DNA from: Hofstenia miamia
Taxonomy: Eukaryota > Xenacoelomorpha > Acoela
Reading direction: 5' to 3'
Assembly (NCBI GenBank): GCA_004352715.1
Contig: SCFE01000063.1
Coordinates: 1,084,457-1,148,456 of the forward strand
DNA length: 64,000 nt
Shown: positions 1-11,299 of the stretch, one piece after another
Position numbering within the stretch: the first letter of the stretch is position 1
Layout of the letters: the number at the start of each line of letters is the position of its first letter
Program-made: the position numbers and the translations under genes
Notes under the pieces: model-generated
The model's database searches: none
The model's input: only the letters and a program-made list of their open reading frames with translations
Told to the model about the DNA's origin: nothing

Positions 1-1559
1 CTGCTTGACCTACACATCCATGGCATTTTGCCGAAACAATTAAATCCTCCCTTTCATCAATTTCTGCCATGCAACGATAATGTGGGGAACTATAGTTTTG
101 TGTTCAAGCGTAGCTAAACACTGTACAGTGCACATTCCTACATCTTGCTGTAATTCCACATACACAGTTGCACGGAGCATTTTCCAATTTGCAACTCCAG
201 GCAAATTAAAAACTGGTGCTTTTGAAAAAAATTCAGCAAGAATAAAATTCGATATACACGGTAAGTTCAATGAATTTGCTTTCTCCATATAAACTAAAAC
301 AAACTTTCGATTATAAAGTGTAAATTTGATCATAAAACTGTTTGATGAAATATATATTTCAAACAGTTAATTTAACATACAATATATTTGAGAATTAACT
401 ACTATATTACAAATGGTAAACATTGATATAGCAGCCATTGGCAATAGATATAAACGCTTTTATTATATCGCAGGTATTAGCAATAGTAAATACATCGTCG
501 CTGTATTTGAATATAGACTATGAACCTGTGAACAGCAGGAATGACGTCAAGCCAATAGCAAATAAGTAATGGGATTAGCTAACAAAACCTTAATTTTCTC
601 TAAATATACAAAAAATTGATGCCTGGCACCCTTTTTTCGTGACTTTCAGCCCAAAATATATAATATAAGTGTATTTTAAAAAAAATCTAAATTTCGTGAA
701 ACTCCCCCATTCCTAGTTTTGAAAGCTAAAAAATTAATATTTGCAATTTATATAGAAACTAAAATATAAAATAATTCAATTATTATCATATTTTCCAGTG
801 GATTTTTAATTGAGTTCATGTATTGATGATTTCTCTTCCAAGTTTTTCTTATTGAGTTTTGTGAACTCATTTGAGTTTGACTTCTTAACATTCTGAGCTC
901 TCAATACCCTGGTTTTATTTGCTTTGGTGATGTTGTTGGATCCTGTACATGTCAATGACTATTGATTACCTGTGGTGTTCACATAACACATGCTCTATTC
1001 TGGTGGATATGACATTGTGTAGACTTGGTAGTGATATTGTAACATCAGTGCTGTTTGTTAGCAATGGCCAGTCTAGTGTTTTTAGTTTTAAGCATGTATT
1101 TGGAAATATGTTGATAATGACTTTGTACATAATACCAAATAGTTGTTCTATACAGAGAACAGTATTATAGAGTTGAATGGCAAGACAGGAATGTGTGAAT
1201 CCTTGTGATATTACAATATTTTCTTAATTGCATCAACAACCAATTTACATATCTGGGCTTTCATTTGACACCTTACTTAGTTTTGAATCAAGGTTTTAAT
1301 TAGGGGCAGTGTGAAACATTGTAATTCAAACACTCCAAAGCTTTAGAAAATGAAATAATCAAGCCCTAATTAACCTTTAATTCTGCTAATCCAAGACATA
1401 ATATAATTATTTGTAATTTAACTAATGTTATTTTGTAGAATCGGTGGCTGGTAGGAAAACTTAACTAGAAACTTAATTGACTCCACAAAAGGTTTGAATA
1501 GCGTTTACTGAACAGCCACGATTCTGAAAAACAGGTTAACAGAGAACTTATAACATATA
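1..1559. other. Flank with no recognised gene
   Basis: No domain or repeat family was recognised here. A minus-strand open stretch at 40-333 (97 codons) is long for such AT-rich DNA. Its translation shows no motif I know, and the opposite strand is also open over 80-292, so base composition may explain both. A 73-codon plus-strand frame at 949-1170 is likewise unconvincing. The far right (about 1440-1559) may be degenerate leader of the minus-strand LTR element that follows. Confidence 0.4.
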
Positions 1560-2393
1560 GATGGAACATTCGTAATTCATCCAAGTAACAGAACTACTTT
1601 TAGGTAAGAACCAAGATGACCAATTCCTATGGCTTCCAGCCAAAGCGGAACATCCAGAAGTAAAGTGCTTAACCTATTGACTGGTGCTACCCTATTTGTC
1701 TCACTTGCTTAATTTCTATCTCACTTCAAAAATACAAACTCTCATTTTCATTGTTATCTCTCAGCTCACTATTAAATAATCTGTAATTGCCAGATATTCA
1801 TGCTAGCCAACNNNNNNNNNNNNNNNNNNNNNNNNNNNNNNNNNNNNNNNNNNNNNNNNNNNNNNNNNNNNNNNNNNNNNNNNNNNNNNNNNNNNNNNNN
1901 NNNNNNNNNNNNNNNNNNNNNNNNNNNNNNNNNNNNNNNNNNNNNNNNNNNNNNNNNNNNNNNNNNNNNNNNNNNNNNNNNNNNNNNNNNNNNNNNNNNN
2001 NNNNNNNNNNNNNNNNNNNNNNNNNNNNNNNNGCCGACTTAAGCAATAAGTTTCATTTAAAGTAATAAATAAATAAGAAATACAACGGTAAAGATGGCAG
2101 TTAAGAGTAGACAAAGTCTATTGAAAGATCGCTACAGTTGTCTCAGTTTATATACAAAAATGTCATCATTACCTGCCTTTGTTTACAACTTTAGATAGCA
2201 ACGTAGTTTAACATGATCAATTCTAAATTCCCTCGCAAAATTAAATTTGAGCAAAATAAAAGCACCAACAAGGGGACATCAATTAAACGATAGCAAACTA
2301 AGATCAAAATTAATCGATACATCATGGTGACATAATAATACAAAGATATAATAAAAAGAATAAATTCGACAAAAATCCCTGAGCGACTCTACA
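1560..2393 (-). mobile_element. Ty3/gypsy-family LTR plus 5' leader, minus strand (copy C)
   Basis: Read on the minus strand, the sequence from 2393 begins TGTAGAGTCGCTCAGGG. This matches the start of the LTRs at 5102 and 13675. It continues through the same landmarks: a GTCCCCTT segment, TTGCTCAAATTTAA, and a block resembling GTAAACAAAGGCAGGTAATGAT. After the N run, 1811 down to about 1560 matches the leader of the plus-strand element at about 5655-5900, including GAGCTGAGAGATA, GTGAGACAAATA, GTAGCACCA, CTGGAAGCCATA and GGTCATCTTGG. This is therefore the 5' end (LTR and leader) of a related element pointing left. No gag or pol follows, so it is a fragment or its body lies outside the window. 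Confidence 0.75.
1812..2032. other. Assembly gap (N run)
   Basis: 221 unknown bases lie inside the minus-strand LTR/leader copy. Reading frames that appear to cross this run carry no information. Confidence 0.99.
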
Positions 2394-5101
2394 AATTAAA
2401 TAGAGAAAAGTAAGAGTAAACAATTTTACACAACATTATTATTTCTAAGATCCATAATTGAACTGATTAAATCTCTACAAAGTCAGTGCTAAAACAATAA
2501 TGTCCTATATGCCTGAGTTTTATAATAGCTAGCTCAAATAAAATCACACTTGATGTTTGTTAGGCCTCACAATTTATACCTATATTTATATAGCATGTAA
2601 TTGCTATGCATTCATGTATGCCAATAGACATGTTTAGACCACAGTGTAAATATTGTGGTGACTTCACACTGTGTACCCACATAGCCAGTCTGTGGTGGAC
2701 CACCAGTGGAAAAACAGTGGGCCACCAGGTGAGATTTAGTACCCATACACCAGTAGTTCACTAATTGTCTACAACTGGTTATTGATGGGCTACCAGTGTC
2801 CCACTGATTATGGGAATAAGATTTTGGCATCAGAGTAATGTTTTAAATGCAATAATAGCCCAAAAAGGTTGAAGGAAATGCTAGTAAGCTTAGCATTCAT
2901 ATTGATTTTAATTTGGTAATGGTAAATAGGAAGAATTTCTTTACTATAAACAATAAAAACAAGAATACAAAAATGCCCAATTTAAATTTATTTCAGTAGA
3001 AATTGCAATTTTTAAAAATAACTTTTTTGAAAATAATTAAAAATAATCTTTGCCAAATTGTAAGTTCGCATATAGACAATAATTTCAATGTCTGGGAATA
3101 ATCATGAATAAATTATTTTGAAATTTCATCTGCAAATATATGTTATAATTTTTGCAAGCAAAAAAATTGCAAAAATTTTTTCACAATTAGTTCATATATT
3201 ATTTGTGATTCAAAGTAAATCAGATTTTACAAGTGGTCTATTGTTGGCTATGAGTGGCTGCAATTGCTACTACTTCTCCATCAGTGGTCCACTAGTGGGG
3301 ACTGGGGGCTGCCTATGCCACTCATTTCAAACCAGTGTACCACTGTTGGTGCAAATTTATCAGCAACAAAATTACCTTAAACCATCACAGTGTGCATGCA
3401 TATGATTATGTATCTACTTTATATATGCATCTGTCATATTACCAGCTAATTCTAACTGTTTACATTCCTGTGTAACTTTCATGAGAGTAGTGCTGACATA
3501 AATGGCATCTTGCTAACACAGTGCAGGGTAAAATGAATTTACAGACCTCATTATGTTTGCTTAGCTTGCATGTTGTGGTTAATAAACTTGCATATTAACT
3601 CTCCTTTTTTGTACAACCATTAACACTGAACTGCTCATCTTATAGAGAGANNNNNNNNNNNNNNNNNNNNNGCTAATTCTAACTGTTTACATTCCTGTGT
3701 AACTTTCATGAGAGTAGTGCTGACATAAATGGCATCTTGCTAACACAGTGCAGGGTAAAATGAATTTACAGACCTCATTATGTTTGCTTAGCTTGCATGT
3801 TGTGGTTAATAAACTTGCATATTAACTCTCCTTTTTTGTACAACCATTAACACTGAACTGCTCATCTTATAGAGAGAGAGAGAGAGAGAATTGTTTGTAG
3901 CATGACACTGCTACTTTAATTTTAATTACACCTATAATTAAATGTTCATAGTTACTTGTGAATGCACATATTCTCTTTCAACATCAATGATACAAGAACC
4001 TTTTAGTTTGCACTGTAATATAAACATTTAGTTAATATTAACATTTGACATTGTATATTAGAATTTACTTGTTGAACAAAAGTTAATATAGAGCTGTAGC
4101 AAAATTGTATAGCATTTAACAAAGGGTTCAACTATGTAAAGAATTGATTTAATAAATTAGTCATCATTATTTAATTGTTTGATCTTACAAAACACCATTA
4201 CTTTAAACTGGCAAAATTGCCCACTACTATTGTCAATAGAAGCTTAGCTAATGATATGCATTTTGATAATTTCACATAATAATTGATTCAAGGAAAATAC
4301 AACTAAATTCCAATAAGAATTATTGATACTTAAATTATTATAACATATTTTTCTTTCAATAACAATATGCAGATATAATAAAATCACGTACAGGTCTACC
4401 AATTCCTTTTTCAGTTTGATCAGATGATCACTGTAATTTCAAATTATTATTTTAGTTTTAGCCTACATCAGTCAAAGGTTAAGCAATCAACTTTCAGCCA
4501 AATTTTTTTTGCCCTATATCATTTTTGACCTGTTTTTAACAAATTTCATAATAAATATACAACTAAAATCACTAATTATAATTCTAAAATAAAAATTGAT
4601 CTAAATGTACTTGATCAGAAGAGATGCCTATCCATTTGCACCCTTTGATTTGGAAATGAGGGTGACAGGAATGCCTTTCCATTTGCATTATGTCACATTA
4701 GAACAGTCTCTGTTTAACTGATATGCTTCTGTGGCAGCAAGTTTCATTGACCTGAATTATCTTAGTCTTGCCATATCCCAACTCTATTGTTCTTAATGAA
4801 AACATAGATAGTATTTTAAATATTTTGATAAAGGTATTGTACTGTGCTTTACAATAGTGCTTCCCACACATTTGAATAATTTATTTTAAAGTTTGATTAA
4901 AAAATTCAGAGTTATAATCACTTAAATTTTTGAAATATCTGCTGATAAAACATTGGTGTTTTTTGCCCCATATGAATCCATTATGCAAGTAATTGAAATA
5001 TGCCACATGTATTATGAATATTGATAACATTTAAGAATATCATTTCTCAGCTCAAAATGATGTTTACTGATTTAAATGATAAAAAAATTTGAACAGCTTA
5101 A
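2394..5101. other. Spacer between head-to-head LTR copies; no gene seen
   Basis: This 2.7-kb stretch separates the minus-strand LTR copy from the plus-strand element starting at 5102. Two blocks, about 2630-2830 and 3225-3400, are rich in the partly palindromic words CCACCAGTGG, CCACTAGTGG and CACTGTG. They may be the subterminal parts of a non-autonomous DNA element. A 206-bp segment is repeated on either side of a 21-base gap (listed separately). The rest is AT-rich with no open frame resembling a protein. Confidence 0.45.
3445..3877. repeat. 206-bp direct duplication across a 21-base gap
   Basis: 3445-3650 and 3672-3877 read as the same sequence, starting GCTAATTCTAACTG and ending CTTATAGAGAGA. 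They are separated only by N at 3651-3671. The duplication ends at a (GA)n microsatellite, which is fully resolved only in the second copy. Identical flanks around a nominal gap are the usual sign of two contigs that overlap but were not merged. Confidence 0.9.
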
Positions 5102-5460
5102 TGTAGAGTCAATCAGGGAAATGTGAAATTTTATAGAGCCTTTATTTTTCTTTTGTAATGACGTCAACATGATGTAACTTTAGTAATTTCGATCTTAGTC
5201 TATGAACATTAGTTTCATGTCCCCTTGATGGTGCTGATTGTTATTGCTCAAATTTAATTTATGAGGGAAAAGAAATAGCTGACATTATTAACTTACACTA
5301 AGTGATTGATTGTAAACAAAGGCAGGTAATGATCTCATTTTTGTATAAAATTGAGAAAACATGTAGACAAAGTTCAATAGAGTGTATCTAGCTTCAACTA
5401 CTGTTTTACCTCCATATTTATCTTTATTACTTTTTGATATGAAAATAATTGCATAAGTAA
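5102..5460 (+). repeat. 5' LTR of gypsy copy A
   Basis: It starts TGTAGAGTCAATCAGGG at 5102 and can be aligned with the 3' LTR at 13675-13945 up to GTTCAATA (about 5381). The right boundary is approximate, because the 3' LTR is broken after this point and I could not identify the terminal CA or the primer-binding site with confidence. The minus-strand copy at 2033-2393 extends the alignment to a TTATTTATTACTTT-like segment near 5430. Confidence 0.75.
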
Positions 5461-6223
5461 GGCAACAATGTGGGAGTGCTTTCTCAAAGTACAGGGTGAC
5501 ACATAGCTCCTGGAGATCATTTTAGATTATCCAGCCAAAATTGTGGACCATTTAGATTATGTATATGGTTACACATAGGGTAATAATAAACCTCTCATTC
5601 AATGTTCAACACATACATGCACCTATAATTTACAACACTGTGATAATACTATACCATTGGTTAGCATGAATTCCTGGCAACTACAGGTTATTATTTAGTG
5701 AGCTGAGAGATAGCAATGAAAATGAGATGTTTATTTACAGTTATGAGATAGATATTAAAAAGTGAGACAAATATGGTAGCACCATTCACTCAAGTTAAGC
5801 CTTTTACTTTTTCTGAAGACATCTCTTCAGCTGGAAGCCATAAGAATGGGTCATCTTGGATTTTACCTATTGTAACTAATTACTTGGATGAATTAGTTTT
5901 CTAGTGTAATTACTATTGCAGCCTGCAATTCTACATGGTGACTGTGACAGGACTCCTGGCATGATCTCAAACAATTGTGGTTCCCCTGTCAATGGTCAAG
6001 TGATGTTCTTAACTTGGTTTGTTTATTACTCATATAAGTTCTGTTTTGTTTTTGTGCTTGTACCTTTTTGGATTTATTATTGAATGCTGCCATTTTCCCC
6101 TTTTTTTGGGTTGTTGATTTGTGGTCTCTATGATCTGTGTGTTACCATTAGTAGTTGGTGAAGTGCTCCCAACTGTCAAGCTATTTAGTTACTTGGAAGT
6201 GATTGTTTTGTTCTTATTTTCTT

Positions 6224-7870
6224 ATGGATTCTAGTCATACAGTTATTTATTCTCCTCATTTTGGGACTCCTCTGTCTCAGAGTGTCCCCTGTACAAGCAG
6301 TGGTAGCCTGGACATTACCCCTTGCACGCAATTTGCATAGAGGATTGATCAGAACACTTCAACTATTCCCTACAGTAATGCCAGTAATGCCAGCCCAGGT
6401 TTTGAATAGTGCCAGGCAACCTACCCAACCTACAACACATTTCAATGCTCAGCAAATGGAAATTGAACATTTGAAAGATGCTTTATCCTAGCAAGTGGCA
6501 ATGCAAATGGAAAGTGAACTCCACATTGAGTCCCTTTAAGTGGAAATAAATACTCAACACATTGCTTATCAAAGAATGGAAAGGCAGATGTTGGAATCCA
6601 CATTTGCATTAGAACTTCAGATACAGGAACTGAAAAATGCCACTACCAGTCAAGATGAGGTGCAGTCTCTCAAATGCCAGGCTGATGACTATGTTACCTG
6701 TGTTGTCCTAGATGAAGCTTTAGAAGAATTGGCTGAGAGAATTACTAATCATCCCATCAATGCACTGTCTTTACCTGAGGTAAACTCAACAACAACACCT
6801 CTGAATTCCACCTCTTTCTGGACATTAGCTGCTAATTGCCAATTGAAATTCATGCAGTCTGCTCTAACTCATGTGTCTACCCTGGCTACTGTAGCAACCC
6901 CTCAAACTTGTTGTGTTTCTTCTGTTCCTGATCCTGTTAACATGACTGTTGTACCCACTATGAAGGAACATGTCAGTGATATAAACCCTGTTCAGATGGA
7001 TGTTGGTAATACAAGCAGTTGCCTGTGATTTAGAAATTCTATTCTCCCTTTGAGTGGGCAATTACAAGTCTTCAGTAAACATTCTGTACTTCCTAAATTT
7101 ACTGGCCAGATTGATGCTGTGTCTCAGTCATTCAATGAGTGGTTTTTCTTATTTGAACTCGCCAAGAAGCAGTATAAGAATTCCCAAGAGGCTGCAGTGT
7201 CTCAGTTTCCATTGTATCTAAGCAGTTTGGCCTATAATCAGTATATCATGTTTGAGCATACCATCAAAACCAATTATCATCTGCTAGTGGGCTTCTTCAA
7301 AGATCATTATCAGGCCCCACATATCAAACATCAATACAAGACTTTACTGTGTGATATGTCCTTCAAACTAGGTGATGATATTTAAAATTACATAACCCAA
7401 GTGGAGTGGCTATTTTGATTAAGTAGTCTGTCAAATGAGTACTCTTACCACAACCTCTTTTCATATATATGTCGAGGGTTTCCCCCTCTATCCTCTATCT
7501 GAAATCTACTAGAAGTCAAATGTGACATAGAAGAAAGCTTGCATGAGATAATCTGGAAGGTGATCAGTGTAGTATACATGATGCATTACTCAAATCATAT
7601 CAACAAAGATGTCACTGATCTAGCCTGAGTCAGAAAAAATTTGAATCAAGGAAGCCAACTTTCTCCAGGAAGGAATTTGATATGGCCTCCATTCAGTGTT
7701 TCAGATGTGGAGAGAAAGGGCATTTGAAATTTAACTGTTGTGCTAAGATACAATTGATAGCTGATGGAGAGGGATTCATCCTGGAAGAGCTTGAGTCATC
7801 ATCTCATGTGGAAACCTTAGTTGATTTAATGAATGATGAGTTAACTGCCCCTCTGCAGACTTTAAATTAA
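6224..7870 (+). pseudogene. gag of gypsy copy A (broken)
   Basis: An ATG at 6224 opens a frame beginning MDSSHTVIYSPHFG, soon stopped by TAG. The same reading resumes through shifted frames. About 6540-7020 encodes a glutamine- and glutamate-rich, probably coiled-coil segment. 7050-7385 has the capsid-like signature FNEWFFLFELAKK, typical of gypsy Gag (FxxWxxxFE). 7682-7745 encodes a CCHC zinc knuckle, CFRCGEKGHLKFNC (C-X2-C-X4-H-X4-C), which binds RNA in nucleocapsid domains. At least three interruptions (stops near 6350, 6490 and 7030, and frame loss at 7384-7680) show that this is not a working gene. Confidence 0.75.
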
Positions 7871-8369
7871 AGGGAGCACCACCTCCTTTCAACCATGCAT
7901 GGGACATTTTGGTCATCACCAACCTGATAAGAAAGAATCTGATCCCCATGGAAATAAATGGAAATATTATCAACACTAAGATCAATACTGGAGCTGCTGC
8001 CTCTATTATTAGTGACAAATGCTGCAAGGGACTATGCTTCAACCAAGATTTGGGGACCCATCCTTTGTCAAACTTATTGATGCTTCCTGGAATCCCATTT
8101 TGTTGAAAGGGAAATTGTGGGATACCTTGCTTTGCATCCACACCAAGCCCTTTGAAGTGGACCTCATTGTAATTGACACATCCAATCACAAACTTCCATA
8201 CAATCTTATTTTAGGAAATGATTTTTTAGAAAGAAACACATGTGTGATTGATTACAAGAACAACACTCAACTAACCACCATCCCCAAAAAGGAAATAATC
8301 TTTGATTTAATAGAGTCTGCCTTTTCTGAAAATGACATTAACAGGGATGTCATGATAGCAGGACAATGA
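7871..8369 (+). pseudogene. Retropepsin-like protease region of gypsy copy A
   Basis: In the first frame (about 7909-8030) the sequence KINTGAAASIISD occupies the place of the aspartic protease active site (DTGA or DSGA in the family). The catalytic Asp is read as Asn. A frameshift near 8030-8100 moves the rest to another frame, where YNLILGNDFLE gives the second hallmark, the ILG motif followed by xDFL. Known for the family: the enzyme works as a homodimer, each subunit giving one Asp, so Asn here would inactivate it. This fits the general decay of the element. Confidence 0.7.
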
Positions 8370-8434
8370 GGAAAATATGTTAAAGGGATTTCATTCTCAC
8401 TGACCTATGTAAAGTCTCTAAAGGGAGGACATAC

Positions 8435-9104
8435 ATGACAATTTTAAATGGATCTAATTTTTCAGTATGGTTTGAAACTTCTCAATTACAAATAGTAGGT
8501 GTGCTGGTTCAAGTTGAAAATGTTTTGACATCATGTCTGTCAATTTGTACCACAGTCTACAATTTAGAAGAACCATCCAGTATAGTCAAGATACCTCCTG
8601 TCACAACTTACACTCATCCTCATTTAGAACAACAAGAAAGAAAATTACTAATCTCTGTTTTACACAGTCATTACAAGTCCTTAACTATGGAGCAATAAGC
8701 ATTGGCCAAGCCATTGGTGAGGAACATGCCATTGAAGTTAAGCACAATAAACCAATTAGATTACCAGTATGTAGAGTCCCAGAGAATCTTAAATCTGAAT
8801 ACAAAAAGATCTTAAGTGATTTGATTGAGAGCAGAATTATTCAAGGTAGCAACAGCCCCTATGCTGCCCCAACCATTTTCATTAGTCATACTTTCAATGA
8901 GCATTTGGACAAACTTACTTGCATGCTAGAATTGTTGCAAAAGGCCTGCTTAAAGGTCAACAGAAATAAATGTTCCTTGGTGCAGATAAAGGTAACCTTT
9001 CTGGGGAGAGTTATTGAGTCAGGAAAAATTTTGATAAAGACAAATGCAAAGAATTTTCTGGAAAAATTGAGACACCATGAAGTCAGAAGGACGTGCAATG
9101 ACTA
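8435..9104 (+). pseudogene. Reverse transcriptase of gypsy copy A with the catalytic core deleted
   Basis: The N-terminal fingers are readable at about 8700-8878 (HNKPIRLPVCRVPENL, ESRIIQGSNSPYAAP). The text then jumps directly to ISHTFNEHLDKLTCMLELL and KVNRNKCSLV, which in gypsy RTs lie just after the YxDD box. The segment that should hold FxxLDLxxGYxQ and YxDD is absent, judging from family spacing about 130-150 codons. The junction is near 8878-8884. Downstream, TFLGRVIESGKI is the usual FLGHxxSxxGI block. Frame interruptions occur near 8640-8700. The product could not polymerise DNA. Confidence 0.8.
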
Positions 9105-9640
9105 ATGGGATTTCTGAACTACTATGGGATGTTCCTTCCAGATCTGGCAGAAAAAACAAAGACCATCTCAAATCTGCTTAAAAAATCCTCTGATTTTAAA
9201 TGGACCTGGAATGAACAAGACACACTTGAGAAGATCAAAATTGAACTAAAGAAGATCCTGTCATTAAGCACTTCCAATGACAATAAAGATTTTATAGTGG
9301 ACTGTGATGACAGTGTTGTGGCAATTAGTGGCATTTTGAGTCAAGAAGTCAATGGAATAGAGAGCCCTGTCCAATACTTTAGCAGGAAACTTTGAGCAGC
9401 AGAAAAGAATTATGGAGCCACCAAATGTGAAATGCTGGCATTAGTAGAATCTTTAAGGAAATTTTGCTACTTCATATTAGGATGCAAATTTATCATGTGC
9501 ACTGATAACAGTGCATTGGCATTGTTAAAGAAGTTTAGCAGTGACAAGTCTAACATAGTGGCTCAGTGGATCAAATACTTGAATGGTTTTTATTTTTCAA
9601 TAAGGCATTGCCCAGGTTGATTTCATCCAAATGCGGATTA
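9105..9640 (+). pseudogene. RT connection and RNase H region of gypsy copy A
   Basis: GFLNYYGMFLPDLAEKT corresponds to the FxxYYRRFIxxFA block that opens the connection domain. FIVDCDDSVVAISGILSQ and VQYFSRKL match the gypsy RNase H start, with D-D where family members have D-A-S. A stop at 9393 and another frame at 9432-9620 carry KCEMLALVESLRKF and FIMCTDNSALALL, the E and D catalytic blocks, followed by FSIRHCPG. The domain is therefore recognisable over its whole length but interrupted. Confidence 0.75.
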
Positions 9641-11299
9641 CTGGACAGCATTGCCCAGTTATGAAAGAGATCTAAAAAAGCCATCTGGAGAAAAAATTCC
9701 ATTTGTGTTTATTCCTCACACTGAGTACGAATTAATACCCAAAATCAACACAGATCACAACAGGAAACCCATCTTGCCAATCATGATAAGAGAGGAAATT
9801 TCAGAAGAAGAAATAATACAACATCAATGTTGTGACCAGATCCTATCAGATATCATGAAAAGAATAAATTATCCTTACTTCCCTACTTCACTGGATGTTA
9901 ACCAATATTTCAAGCATTATAATTGGAAAACAAACAACAATGGACTGCTATATGTTAAAAGCTGAAACAACTGACTCACAATCCCAGAATACTTTAGAAG
10001 GGACCTAGTCCACAGAGTTCATGAGAGGGGACACCTCAGGATACTCCAAACAGAAAAGACATTCAATTCTTGATATATAACAATTGGCATACAAGCAGCT
10101 GTGGTGGACATAATCAATAAATGCAAAAAGTGCTTCTTACACAATTCTAGTCACTTTCCACAGCAAAGGACTGAGCTTGAATCCCATGCAGCAGAAGGCC
10201 CTAATGAATTAGTACACATGGACTTGGAACAATTGTCAAGGGATGAAAATAGTTTTCAATATCTTCTCGTCATGGTGGATCATTTCATGAAATATGCCCA
10301 CATGATACCCCTCAACAGCACTACAGCAGAAAGAGTAGCAGACAAGATCATAAAAGAATGGATATTGAAATATGGACCTATGTGCAAACTAGTCTCTGAT
10401 TGTGATCCTCAATTTGAAAGCAATCTTATTCAAGCCCTTATGAAAGAGTTAGAGGTTGTCTACAAACTCACTTTGGCCTACCACCACCAAGCCAATGGAT
10501 TAGTCAAAAGGCTGAATCAAACTCTCATAAAGTTAATCAGAGTGGCACTATCACAGGCTGAGGGAAAAGATTGGAAGCACGTCATTAAGTGTATAGAATA
10601 CTTTTACAACACATCAGTACACTCAACTATGGTGGTTAGCCCCTTCAAAGTGATGTTTGGATGTGAGGCTACAACATCTCTCAATATGATGTTCCCCAAA
10701 TATGCAGACAAAAGTACCAAACATTATGTCAGTCAATTAATGCAAGATATGAAACAAATTCATTTAACTATCTGTCACAACATGAACCAATCTAGTATAC
10801 AGCAGAAAAAGGTGTTTAACAAGAAATTGTATGGAGAACAAGATAAATGGGTGACAAAGTTTTTGCTTACTTGCCTCATGTAGTAATGGATTATAATCAA
10901 GTGTAAAAACTAACTAATGATTGGCAAGGCCCCTTCACCATCAAAAAAGTGCTTGACCACAACACATACACACTAAACAATGGTAAAGCAGTACATTTTC
11001 AGCAGCTCAAAAGAGCCATTAAGGATATAGAGAATGTCATTATAGATGACAATAGCAAGTTTACACTCATTGATAACAGCATTGATACTTACAAGGTATG
11101 TGAGAACTTAACTGATTTCTCAGAGGATGATTTCCCTGACATTGAATTTGATAATGCTAATATTAATATTTACAACTCAGAGTCAGTATGTATACTCCCT
11201 CAAAGGAGGGTGAGATATAATGACACTTATGATCCCAACATCTGGGAATTAAACCTCATAACTCCATTTAGGAATGTACCCCTACAGCAGAAAACATGA
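9641..11299 (+). pseudogene. Integrase and pol C-terminus of gypsy copy A
   Basis: An HHCC-like region is visible at about 10015-10145, ending CKKCFLHNSSH. The core follows in the longest frame of the element (10101-10883). HMDLEQLS supplies the first Asp and LVSDCDPQF the second. The third acidic position, in the usual NGxxER context, reads NGLVKRLNQT, so the catalytic Glu is Lys. Downstream, 10949-11299 contains YTLNNGKAVHFQQLKRA, the region where gypsy integrases carry a GPY/F or chromodomain-like tail. A stop at 10881 separates the two frames. Family knowledge: the DDE triad is essential for strand transfer, so this copy is dead. Confidence 0.8.

Noticed and set aside
1787-2114. Open frames on both strands made mostly of X
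   Set aside because: They run through the N gap at 1812-2032 and contain no real coding information.
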